From Colocasia esculenta (taxonomy: Eukaryota > Streptophyta > Magnoliopsida > Alismatales > Araceae), in contig CM024757.1 in assembly GCA_014218235.1 (NCBI GenBank), forward strand, positions 145,775,371-145,839,370: a DNA stretch of 64,000 nt, written 5' to 3'. The translations under genes were made by a program, and so were the position numbers. The notes below the pieces were generated by a model. The model did not search any database. It was not told the origin of the DNA and saw only the letters and a program-made list of their open reading frames with translations. Position 1 is the first letter of the stretch. Every line of letters starts with the position of its first letter. Shown piece by piece: positions 21,214 to 31,600 of this stretch.

Positions 21214-23138
21214 TGTTATTTAAGAGTGTCCTACAAACCAATTCATATGAGTCCTAACACTTGTAATTATGTACTAATCTCTTTTGGTAATAATAATATT
21301 AATGACATTTTCTCATTCTATATTACATGCATAAGATGATGCTTATATGTTGTGATGTCCATGGGTTTGTGCAATGAGGATTAGGATCATGATGAGATCA
21401 TGATAAAGAGACCTATCCTCTTCAAACACAGATCCTAAACATTCCTGGTCATAGGTTACTCAAGAAGGACATCCAGATAACCGAACAGACCAGTGTGCTA
21501 TATACCCATCCATACGATGGAGGTAGCTGGTCTCATAGCTGCTTGTGTGGAGACACTAAGGATATAGTGCAGGTCCTCATTGGAGAATGAGTTTACTGAA
21601 TGATCTGCTCTCAGAATGTTGTATGGTTGATAATATTTGATTGTCATATAGTGATACCGTAGTCCCAGTTATGTAACTAGTTCGTAGACTTGAGACACTA
21701 AGAATGTCTTATTTGAGTACTCTATTCTTTGATATCAGACTTATAGGTGTGGAAGTTCCAAATCTTTGTATAGCCAGTTATTGGGAATGATAGCCAGCCT
21801 TACGAAGGTAACTGTGTGTCAATAAATGATCATCCACTCTCGGTATCATGAGAGAATATCATGTATGTTCTTACTTTTGCAAATCCTGGGCCAAGGTCAA
21901 TCGGATTGAGAGAGAAAGAGTTCTCCAGGAGAATCTGATAAGAGTAAAACTCAGATAGATTCCATATAGGCCTAATTGTACCATGACTTATATGTAGATA
22001 CTAGATGGATGAGGGACTATAGGTACATAGTAATTGAGGGCAGAAAGTTCCAATTGATTAGATCCCCATGTGCCATCTAGAGACTATGAAGTAGTGGCAT
22101 AGTATGTCCATAGTCGATAAGTTGAGTTAATTATTACGGAGATAATTCACTAAGTCAAAAAGAGTTCTTAGTCAGAAGAGGTTCTGAAGGATGCAACTCA
22201 CGGCCAACTTGGTATTAGACCTAGAGGGTTACACACATAAGGCGGATGACACGATAATGATAAAGGATTGGGTAAGAGTTATCCAATATGACTTCTCTCA
22301 CTATGATAGTTATGTAGCTAAAGTGTGGTAAATGACGACATCGACCATCGTCGGGAATGAATCCTGACGACAGGATATGTCGTCATTGACACTTCAACTT
22401 CGACTGGATCTTAGTTTACAGTCGAAGTGTTGTTAATGACAAGATCAACTATCGTCAGAATAGTTCCTGACGACGAGATTGATAGTCATCATCACTTCGA
22501 CTTGAGTGATAGTTACTAGTCAAAGCCATGTTAACGACAAGATATATTGTCACCAAGATGGTCTTGGTGGCACACTATCTTTTTGTCAAGATAGGTATGG
22601 TCCAATGTACAATTTGGCTATACGCAGCATGGCATGCATGCACCCCTCTATGCGTGGGTGGATGAGGGGCATCTATTTGGAGAGAGGGCTCTCCATAAAC
22701 CTCATGGGCCAGAGGTTTTGAGAGTCTCTTCCTCCTCCTTCTTCCCTTCTCTCCCATAGCCCTCTTTTGTGTGAGAGGTAAGCAAGAGGGATACTACACC
22801 CTCTTTGCTCTTATTGCTGCTCCTACTGCTGCTTTACTACTGCTGCACCTTGAAGGTGTAAGAGGAGGAGCACGCCGACGTGGAGGAGGAGTCGGCTGCC
22901 ACCATGTGGATACTACTAGAGAGGAGTTCGTAAGAGCTGCTTCGACCCAACGGGCCAATTTTCGTGCTTCTAGGAATATCCTAGCTCCCCTAGGTGAGAA
23001 CGTCTCACCCTTGTATGGTTAGCATGTAGCTTCCATATCCTGATATCATCCCGGTCCGATAACAAGGTGTGTGAAAATTGTTTTTGTTTTAATCTTTCTT
23101 ACACTGCACATTTGATGCCTCCATGACGTTTCCCAACA
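21214..23138 (+). mobile_element. 3' LTR of the truncated copia element
   Basis: Begins TGTTATTT after the PPT; the best right end is CCCAACA at 23132-23138, giving a TGTT/AACA terminal pair and about 1.9 kb. The right boundary is not fixed by a second LTR. Contains a three-unit ~100-bp repeat (22327-22620) and a short open frame (22771-23022) I regard as chance. A decayed relative lies at 43411-44290. Confidence 0.65.
22327..22620 (+). repeat. Three imperfect ~100-bp repeats inside the copia LTR
   Basis: Units start near 22327, 22430 and 22529 with T(T/A)AATGACGACAT, TTAATGACAAGATC and TTAACGACAAGATA. Each contains an ATCGTC(G/A)G ... CCTGACGAC core with short inverted repeats (GACGAC/GTCGTC). 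A possible U3 enhancer-type array. Confidence 0.65.
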
Positions 23139-23752
23139 CTCTAAGCAAGGAGCTTGACCAATCGAGCGAGGGAGCAAATGTACTCCTGAGAAATGTTATG
23201 TGGACTTCATTAGGACTAGACAAAGTCCTTATTTGCACAAGCATTGGGGTCGACGACCTAAAATTCCATATAAATTTTCCAAATAATTCCACCTAGCATT
23301 TTATGGCCATATGAATTCCAAAGGACAAGCTCATTAATTGTATGAACATAGTAGGCATGATTTCATGATATGGACATATATTCCAACATGATAGAGATAT
23401 TTAACAATCAAATATGATGTAAATACATAGGTGGAAGGATGTCTGCATAGTCGGACATGTTACTGTTAAAGAGAATTGAGATGTGCAATTATTGGTTGAC
23501 GTGTCGCATGCACGGATAGAGACATGTTAATCAAATCAGGACAAATGTCATGTACTAGATAGTTGAAACACGTCATAAGGATCTGACATAGTTTCAGAAG
23601 CGTGTTTTGAGTCTTTATGGTACAACCAGGTTGGTGGCCGTGTGGGAATCCATGGTCAATAGATTCTTATGGAGGTCTTGATGATGTCATTTTAGTCTAA
23701 CAAGAAGAATACTTGGAGGGTCTGAACATCATCAAGGGGTGTTTGCAATAAC
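23139..23752. other. Intergenic, TE-derived fragment
   Basis: No coding sequence. 23620-23690 (ACAACCAGGT(T/C)GGT ... TTATGG) is recognisably related to 18312-18375 in the leader of the outer element, so part of this stretch derives from the same or a sister family. Confidence 0.4.
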
Positions 23753-23804
23753 ATAATTATGACGACCCAACCAACAAACTGGCCCAACAACCATACTAGT
23801 TGGT

Positions 23805-23870
23805 AGACTTCCCAGGAAGGTCACCCATCCTGGGACTACTCCCAACTGAGTATGTTTAACTTCAGAATTC
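23805..23870 (-). promoter_or_regulatory. 5S rRNA-derived segment in left Cassandra LTR, box A mutated
   Basis: Same arrangement as in the right LTR. Box C (GGATGGGTGACC) is intact, but box A reads GAAGTTAAACATACTC, with two G-to-A changes at the GCGTGC core, consistent with CpG decay. Confidence 0.75.
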
Positions 23871-24240
23871 TTTTCAATCTCAAGCTCTAAAAATGACCAG
23901 TCTGAGTTGTTGGTAGTCTACTGATTTAGTCCATTTAACATATTCTTATATGGGGTGTTACAATCTACCCCCCTTATATAAGCGACGTCCTCGTTGCTGC
24001 TCACATATAGCACACGATCAAACCCTAGGCAAGCAGGATTCTAGAGGTGGCCCCCACAGGCTCAAAAGGTGGCTCCCACTATGTAGCACTTTGTGCCATT
24101 ATGGCCTCAAGAGGTGGCTCCCATAGCGTAGCACTTTACCATGTGTGGCACTTAGTTCCTGCACTTCCGACTGGGCTAGGCTCTAATACCATTTATGACG
24201 ACCCAACCAACAAATTGGCCCAACAACCATACTAGTTGGT

Positions 24241-24305
24241 AGACTTCCCAAGAAGGTCACCCATCCTGGGACTACTCCCAACTGAGCACGCTTAACTTCA
24301 GAGTT
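24241..24305 (-). promoter_or_regulatory. 5S rRNA-derived Pol III promoter in right Cassandra LTR
   Basis: On the minus strand: AACTCTGAAGTTAAGCGTGC (box A region, 24284-24305) and GGATGGGTGACC (box C, 24255-24266), with GGGAGTAGTCC between. Box A and box C match plant 5S rRNA well, so this LTR may still recruit polymerase III. Confidence 0.8.
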
Positions 24306-24403
24306 TTTTTCAATCTCGAGCTCTGAAAATGACTAGTCCGAGTTGTTGGTAGTCTACTGATTTAGTCCATTTAACATATTCTTATATGGGGTGTTACAAT
24401 AAT

Positions 24404-26000
24404 GGTGTGGATCATGCTCAGTTAATAAGACATGAATCTGATAAATCAAAAGAATCATTTACATGAAATCGTGTTCTTTTTAAAACTTAAAATGAGGCTA
24501 TCACAAGCAATAAAAATAGGAATATATGGATGAACATGGATTATTCAGAAGAGATAAAGATGGCATAGATTACTATCAAGTGAGAATAGTATGGTAGAAC
24601 CGAAATTATGAGAGTTTATACTTTTATTCCAACTATTTCATAGTTAAAAATCTATTTCAATTTCTATACATCAATATTTAGACTTGATTAACCACTTAAC
24701 AACATGCTTAAACCCTTGCAAGATAAAAAACAATAAAAAATAAGGTTTTCTGCTGAAAACATTTTAGTCATGCCAGGCATCCCTGGCGCAACTAGAAATG
24801 CACCAAGACTCATGTCTGTCATGTTCTTGGTGTTAGGCACACTATAGACATGACGTGCCAAGACAAAGTGGCACGTCTATAGTTAGTGAGCCAAAACCCT
24901 AGTTTTTTTTTTTAAAAAAACTTCATTTAAAACACAAAATGCTCATATTTTAGGGCATTAAAAAGAGGGAAAACATGGGAGAATCATATTAAAACATGTT
25001 ATAGTTACTAAAGTAAAGATCAATCGACAAGAGTGGACCCTTGTTGGGTCGATCTATTAGAACTCTGTCTGGAGGTAGGATGCCCCAAGTTCTATTTCGG
25101 GGTGGGGGGGGCTTACCTACTCTACATGTAATCTTCGAGATGTATAGGCTTAGAGTTTTTCCAGTCCAATAGGATAGGGCAATACGAGCATATATATGAA
25201 AATTAGGAACTGTCGAGTTCTAACCATGAGGCTTACGAACATCAATTCTAGGGCCTACAAAAACTCCACAGGGTGGGGGTTTGCTATTACAAAAGGAAAA
25301 TCGACAAGAGGTCAAGGGATTCATAGAATTTGTGTAGATTACCCATAGCTAGCAAGAACATGAAAACAAACTTTTAATATGAAAATACTAGTAATATGAT
25401 CAATAAGATTTAGGGAAAACGATGTGAACATGATTGGAACATGCATGGTACCCTATAGAAGAGTGGGATTTAGGTTTTTGCCCGAGAACACCTATTTCTT
25501 TGCTATTTAATGAAAGGGAAATGAAGAATTGTGAAGATCATCGAAGAACGATGCAGATCCTCGAGGTTCTCCCCTTCTTCAGCTACTAGCTGCCTATTCC
25601 CACCCAGCAATCTCCAAAAAATGCTAGGGTCGGTCATGAGGGGGTTATGTGATGTATTTAGAGGGCAAGGGTTTGAAAAAGTCTCTTTTGACACTTTCCA
25701 TATCCAATGGCCTTTTGATAGTGATTTTGGCTAATTTTTCTCTTTCTTTAATTCTCATTTTAATATGGTTTATGGACGAAAGTTAGCAATTACCCATTTA
25801 GGCAATATTGGGGTTCGTCTCTTAGCATTGGGTTTCTAAAAATCAAGAATAGAAATCAAACTGGGTTGCTAAAAATCAGGACTGGAAATCGAACAGTTTC
25901 CAAACTGGGTGTCAATCAACCAATAGAGCAATTTCGATTGACCAATGGAATATACGATCGATCCATGTGCAAATTTTGGTCTACCAAAAATAATAAAAGG
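24404..26000. other. AT-rich intergenic DNA
   Basis: I see no coding sequence or recognised element. Short open frames at 25503-25734 and 25869-26054 have no recognisable content. Confidence 0.5.
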
Positions 26001-26009
26001 TTCTTGGTT

Positions 26010-26330
26010 TAGGGAGTCGATTCCCTGAGTCATGGGAGTCGATTTTCTCAACACATGGTCGATTTAATTAGAGAATCGATTCTCTCAACATTGAGAGTCG
26101 ATTTTCTTTTTATATTTTGTGAGAGTCGATTCTCTCCATCGAGAGAGCCAATTCTCAGATTATTTTTATGAGTCGATTTTTCTCCTTTCTGGGAGTCAAT
26201 TCTATCAACTTGAGTTGGGAGTTGATTTTTAATATATTCCGAGAGTCAATTTCCTTTTAATCAATTTAGTGAGTCCATTGTTATGTTTAAATGGGTGTGA
26301 GAGTCAGTTCTCACTGAGGAAATCGATCCT
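26010..26330. repeat. GAGTCGATT motif array
   Basis: Roughly a dozen irregularly spaced copies of GGGAGTCGATT(C/T)(C/T)CT-like sequence, degrading to GAGTCAATT and GAGTTGATT, mostly on the plus strand. One site, GAGAATCGATTCTC at 26082-26095, is a perfect palindrome. Spacing of about 20-40 bp. Confidence 0.65.
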
Positions 26331-26458
26331 TATGTTTATTTAAACTTTTATGTTTATTCTTGGCCCATTCGTTCAACTTTTATTAATTGATTATTAATCA
26401 ATTCCATTAAATTTTTTATTTAACTATTGAAAGATCTAGGTTCTTACTTCTTACACTG

Positions 26459-26476
26459 CCCCCCCCCCCCCCCCCC
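26459..26476. repeat. Poly(C) tract (18 C)
   Basis: Uninterrupted run of 18 cytosines. Similar shorter C or G runs recur at 27104-27120, 27537-27547 and 40575-40588. Confidence 0.9.
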
Positions 26477-28246
26477 TCTTCTTTTTCTTCTCCCCACTCT
26501 TTTGTGCAGCACCCAAGGCTCTTTGGCTCAACAACCAACCAAAAGAAAGAAGTTGATTGACGCGGCTTCAATGAGGGAGCATAGGCCTACTAGAAGGGGC
26601 TTTGATTGGACTGTTTTCAGCAGCAAGCCCCTACGTAGATTTTCTCCGCCCTTTTTGACGGCCTTAAACACTGCATGACTACATCCCAATCCCCTTTTAT
26701 GCTTAGTATTTGCATGTCATTGAGAAGATCAGTTAAAGGGGTTCAACAGACAGTCAAATGACATTGGAGAGAATGAAACAAGACCCCTACTATAGGCTTT
26801 TAGTAAGATTAGAAGATTGAACACTCTAAGTTGGATAAGATGTATAATTAGTAAAGAGAGATTCATTACTAAGCTGTCATCATCCACTTGTCAATATCTT
26901 GGCCCTACAAGGAGGACAAGAAAGCGACAGAGACACCCCCAATCAAAGTTGGGGGAACCCATAATTACCTCAATGTTATGAGCGCAAATAAAGAGAGTTC
27001 AGGATGTTCTAGTAATAACTATCTTTTTTCTTGTATACATAAAAACTTACATTAAGAAAAAAAATTATTTTTTTCTTTTTGTTGCTTTTTTTTGTGGTGT
27101 GGGGTTGAGGGGGGCGGGGGAGTGGAGGTGGTTTTGAGCACAAGTTTCCAAAGCACATGTAGTTGCAACTTGCAACTGCGCGAGGGGGACAACTCTAAGT
27201 TGGATGTTTTCATAAGTTTTGTTTTGAATATTTTAAGGAACAAGGGTGTTTGCGGTTCGATTTGGGGGGATTTCTCTCCAACTTGAATTCGAACAGGAGT
27301 GCGAACTCAAATCAAATTATTGGGTTCAATTCTAAGTGAAATTTTTATTCTATTTTATAATACATAATAATTATTAATATTTATATAATTATATTCTTAT
27401 GTATAATGAATTGTTAATGTTTATAAGATATATATTCATTTTATTCGATCCAATTTGGTTTCACAACTAATGAAACCAAACCAATTCACACCAGACTATG
27501 GTTAGCTTCAATAACTATCTAAAATAGATAATAAGCACCCCCCCCCCTTTATATTATCAAAACTATAACTAGAAGTTGAGAGCGACTCCTAACTAAACGT
27601 TTTCACGCACAACGTGCGCTACTTTTCGTGTCAAAAGTAGAGACCAAAACTAATTTCTGATTAAAAAGATTCACTAGCTACGTCCGGCAAAGTAACGTGC
27701 CTAATAGTCTAATAGATGTGAGGAATTGTTTGAGAAGAGAGTTTTCTTATTCCTATAGCAAATATTATTGCAAATCTGTCATTTTTATTAAAATATTATT
27801 TAAAATGTCACTGTTAAATCTCAAATATTATCAAAATACCACTCGTCCTTTAAAAGAATTAAATATTCTTTTCAAATCTTATTATTCTCATTAGTTTAGT
27901 TAGTCGACTATTTTCTGACTCAAATGCCCTTCGTACCCTCCTTTTTAAAGTGGTGGTGGGGACCTTGGTAAGGCCGTTAAGATTGATGGAAATTTTTCGC
28001 AACAAATGATAATATTTTTAATAAAACATCAGATTTATAATACTTATTTGTAAGAATGGGTTTTCTAAAAAAGATCCCATTTCAGAAATACTGGAAATGG
28101 AAAGGAATCTATGGAATATCCTCAGGTATTAAGCACCGAAATAAATATCGAAATTTTCCGCGATAAATCGAAAGTCGCATGCGGGCACTCAAAGGAGACA
28201 CCTCCGGTCTGCGGTTGGTTGGTTCCCTCACGACATGGGCCGGCGA

Positions 28247-28249
<3 letters not shown>
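26477..28249. other. Intergenic region upstream of the exonuclease gene
   Basis: No coding sequence recognised. Contains a T-rich/G-rich boundary at 27050-27125 and AT-rich DNA at 27340-27430. Confidence 0.45.

Positions 28250-28280
<31 letters not shown>
28249..28280. repeat. (GA)n microsatellite
   Basis: About 15-16 GA dinucleotides, 350 bp upstream of the putative promoter. GAGA tracts near plant promoters can be regulatory, but nothing here proves it. Confidence 0.9.
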
Positions 28281-28283
<3 letters not shown>

Positions 28284-28623
28284 TTTTCTTGAAGCAACTG
28301 CTATCTCTGTCCGGAGGACTCACCCTTTCCTTGCTCTTCTTATCACGATCGTGACGGGTTAAGAGGAAGACGACACCACGTGGCTCTCCTCGATTAGCCG
28401 AGGCAAGCATCCAACGGCGCACATGCTCTTCTCACTCCGAAGCCTGCCAGACGAACGTGGGCGTGATCCGGTAAAACCGGTTCCAAATACGCAAGCGCCA
28501 TCAACTAACCCCCTCTCGTGTCGCGCAACTGCTACCCCTCCTCGTTCCTCTCCCCGTCTTCTTCTCCTCGCCGCCCCCCTCCACTCCAATCCTCGCTTCC
28601 ACGCCCCGCCAAATCCGTTTGTT

Positions 28624-28632
28624 TAATATATA
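28624..28632 (+). promoter_or_regulatory. Putative TATA box of the exonuclease gene
   Basis: TAATATATA follows a strongly CT-rich stretch (28525-28600) and lies about 57 bp upstream of the first predicted ATG (28689). The position is plausible for a start of transcription near 28655-28665, leaving a very short 5' leader. Confidence 0.4.
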
Positions 28633-28688
28633 GAACATACCACATTCCAATTCGATTTGGTTCCTCCTCATCTTTGGCGAAGGACGGG

Positions 28689-31600
28689 ATGCTCCTCCTC
28701 GGCACCGTCCGGTGGGTGGCAATGTGAGTAAGATTTTGATTCCCTTCCCGCCTTGCTTCCGCGTTCTCTTACTTCGTTTCGTGATCATGAACGAAAAGGC
28801 TTCGGAAATTTACTGGGTTTGTAACTGGTCGAAGAGCATTGTGTGGGGTGGTGGCTCGTGGCCTCGTGTTGTTGCTCCTCTCTGTGTGCGGCATTTCGTC
28901 GAACAGTTGAATGGTTTGTCTGAGGTGAACGCGGCACATTGATGATCTTCTTGCTGGCGCTAACGGCTCGGTGTGAACGTTTCTGGGTTGACTTCAGACG
29001 AGCACCCCATGCTATTTAGTTGGATCTGTGCTTCTTCTTCCATTGATGTTCAGCTCATCGTGGGAACGCCCATGCAGGAAATTCTCGTCTTCTGGCGTGC
29101 AAGAAGCGGTCATCATGCTGAGTGTTGCAGATCCCTTAAACTCCTAACGGAGATATAATGTCTTGAGATGATTGTCCGATTCCCCAAAGTTGAAATGAAC
29201 TTTGGCATGGCGTCCACAATATAATTCCTTCGTTCGACGTAATCTGGGGAAGCTTTCACAGTTTCTTCTTATCAATGAGTTGTTTGCCCTGGGTGGTAAC
29301 CACATTATGTCTATTCTTACTATACGAATATCTGTGTCCCCACACTACCTAAAGAATCCTCCTTTTTCTTAAAATATAGCAAAAGATCCTTAACATTGTA
29401 GACCTGCAGCTGATCCCATATTTTCCGTAGTCTCAATTTATCTTGACACTATAGGCCTGCAACTGATCCCATATTTTCCATAGTCCCAATTTATCTTAAC
29501 CCTGTAGATATGCAGCTGATCCTTTATTTTCCATTCTCTCAATTTATCAATCGTCAGTGGTCAGTACCCATTTTGTAGTTACCATCCACGAGAAATAAGT
29601 GGGGCAAAAGGATCGACAGTATGTTCTGTTAAAAAATACCTGAGGAATGTTCAGAATTTGCTTGAAAGTGTCACATGGGCCACAATGCATGACCTGTTCA
29701 GGTCATGATCCCTGTCCTTGCCATGATCCAACATCAAAACCTGACAACATCTGTCATTACTGCTTTCTGTTTAGGGCTTTCCTATCTAATAAAGATTTGC
29801 ATATATTTAAACTTAATGTCTGGCAAACTTAGCTTCCTTCTTGAGTACTTCCATATTCTAATTAGTTGAAAGCGTGAAGGTATATATAGGCTTTCTCACA
29901 TGCGTTGATTCATGCAGACTCATGGATATACACAAATGGAAGTGCATGTTCTTCCTACTCTTCTATCTGCCCTAGCCAATCCACTTATGATTTTCCTTTT
30001 CCTTATTCATGCACCTGTACTGATCTAATTTTATTTTTCTACTTTTTATGATAATTAATAAGAATGAAGATTCTTGAGTTGGTTGGAGGACTTCCATTGA
30101 GATTTGAGGATAACCAAAGTTTTCAGATTCACATTATCATCATATGAAGAGGGTAGGTGCTCAATTTGTAGTAAGGAGTTCCAATCAGGGCTCAGACACA
30201 GAGAGAGCTTCCACATGATATGCATACTAAAGAGGACCATATTAGGCTTTATGGCTGGATGTTGCATGTAGAAGGATCAATGATATGCTCAGGGATGGCA
30301 GACCTGTTTGCACCTCAGAAATGAGTTGTCACATATTTTTCATCATACACTTATCAGGCACACACCTTTATTCTTACCGCACCCTTCTGCACTCTTACTA
30401 TTCATACTTGCCACAACTTCTTATAATGTTCACTTCTCAATTGTTCCTCATTTGCCTATATGCACAGTTGAGAATCTGTATGGCTTTTGCTTTTAACTTT
30501 ATTTTAAATTGTATTTTCCATCTCATCATAGATTCTCGCATATCTTTTCTGGAATTTCCATTTTGTAACTTATGTATTTTTTGTAAATATCAACAGGCTT
30601 GAGACAGGACTTTGGCTGATGAAATCTCAGATGGATATTTGATAGCAAGTAAACATCCAGGTGATAGGTACCTTTTTTGTATTGTGAGATCCTTCATCTT
30701 AGATGTGGCAAAATTTTGCTTCAAACAATGTCATTAGTTGGTATTCGGTCTGGGAACTTCCATCAGTTAAGAAACAGTCTTGGGACCAGCTATTGTTGCA
30801 AGTTTTTCAGATTTCAAACTGTGACCTCTGAGAAAACCATTGGCAGTCGAAGATGCAGACTGCAAACTACAACATCAAAAGTAGGAGGCCGGAATCATAA
30901 ACCAGAGAGCAGGAAGCCTGCTAACACTGATATGAAGATTTTGGATGGATCTGTTGGATCATCATCGACATTAAATGCTAATCAATCAGGCTATGAATTT
31001 AAAAATATTCAACATTACAATATCCAACAAAAGATTGTTGATGGTACAGTACATGAGTGGCCAGCAGTAGTGTTGGTTTTTGACATTGAGACTACAGGGT
31101 TCAGTCGTAAAGATGGGAGAATTATTGAAATTGCAATAAGGGATCTTCATGGAGGCAAGAATAGTACATTTCAAACCCTGGTCAATCCCCAAAAAATTGT
31201 ACTGAATTCAAATGTTCATGGAATTACTTCACGTATGGTCAATAGGCCCGATGTTCCAAGGTATGTCTTCTAAAACCTTAAGAAGGACTTATACTTGTTT
31301 CTCATCTTTTTGTTGTATTTATCATGTAAACGATGCATGTCTGCAGTCAAAATTCTTTCTTTGACATTTAAAGTGTATCTTTAAATTTTAATTTTCAATG
31401 TCATATTGCAACTTTGCAAGTGAAAAAGCATTGGATTATGTTCTTGGAATCTATCACTATTGCAAGCTGATGGACCTGCCAAAGTAAGATTTTGGTCTTG
31501 GAAACATAAGATTCATTTGATTTTGAAATGAGTAACAATTAAAATTCAATTTTAATCAGCTCCTTTTCAATGTGAAGAAACTATTATAGGATATCCACAT

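Larger units (their letters stand above)
23753..24403 (-). mobile_element. Cassandra-type TRIM retrotransposon with 5S rRNA-like LTRs
   Basis: Two 205-bp direct repeats (23758-23962, 24194-24398) flank about 230 bp of non-coding DNA. On the minus strand the LTRs start TGTAACACCCC. PBS TGGTATTAGAGCC is at 24179-24191 (initiator tRNA-Met type, one mismatch) and a purine tract GGGGGGTAGAT at 23963-23973. ATAAT at 23753-23757 and 24399-24403 is a perfect 5-bp target duplication. Each LTR contains 60-65 bp of 5S rRNA-like sequence including the internal polymerase III control boxes, the hallmark of Cassandra TRIMs. No protein is encoded. Confidence 0.9.

Noticed and set aside
22771..23022. 83-codon frame in the copia LTR
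   Set aside because: Inside an LTR, arginine/glycine-rich, no family resemblance and no coding signal.
23805..24305. Possible 5S rRNA genes
   Set aside because: Only about 65 bp of 5S-like sequence is present in each copy, with substitutions, and both sit inside LTRs with PBS, PPT and TSD. These are Cassandra promoters and not rRNA genes.
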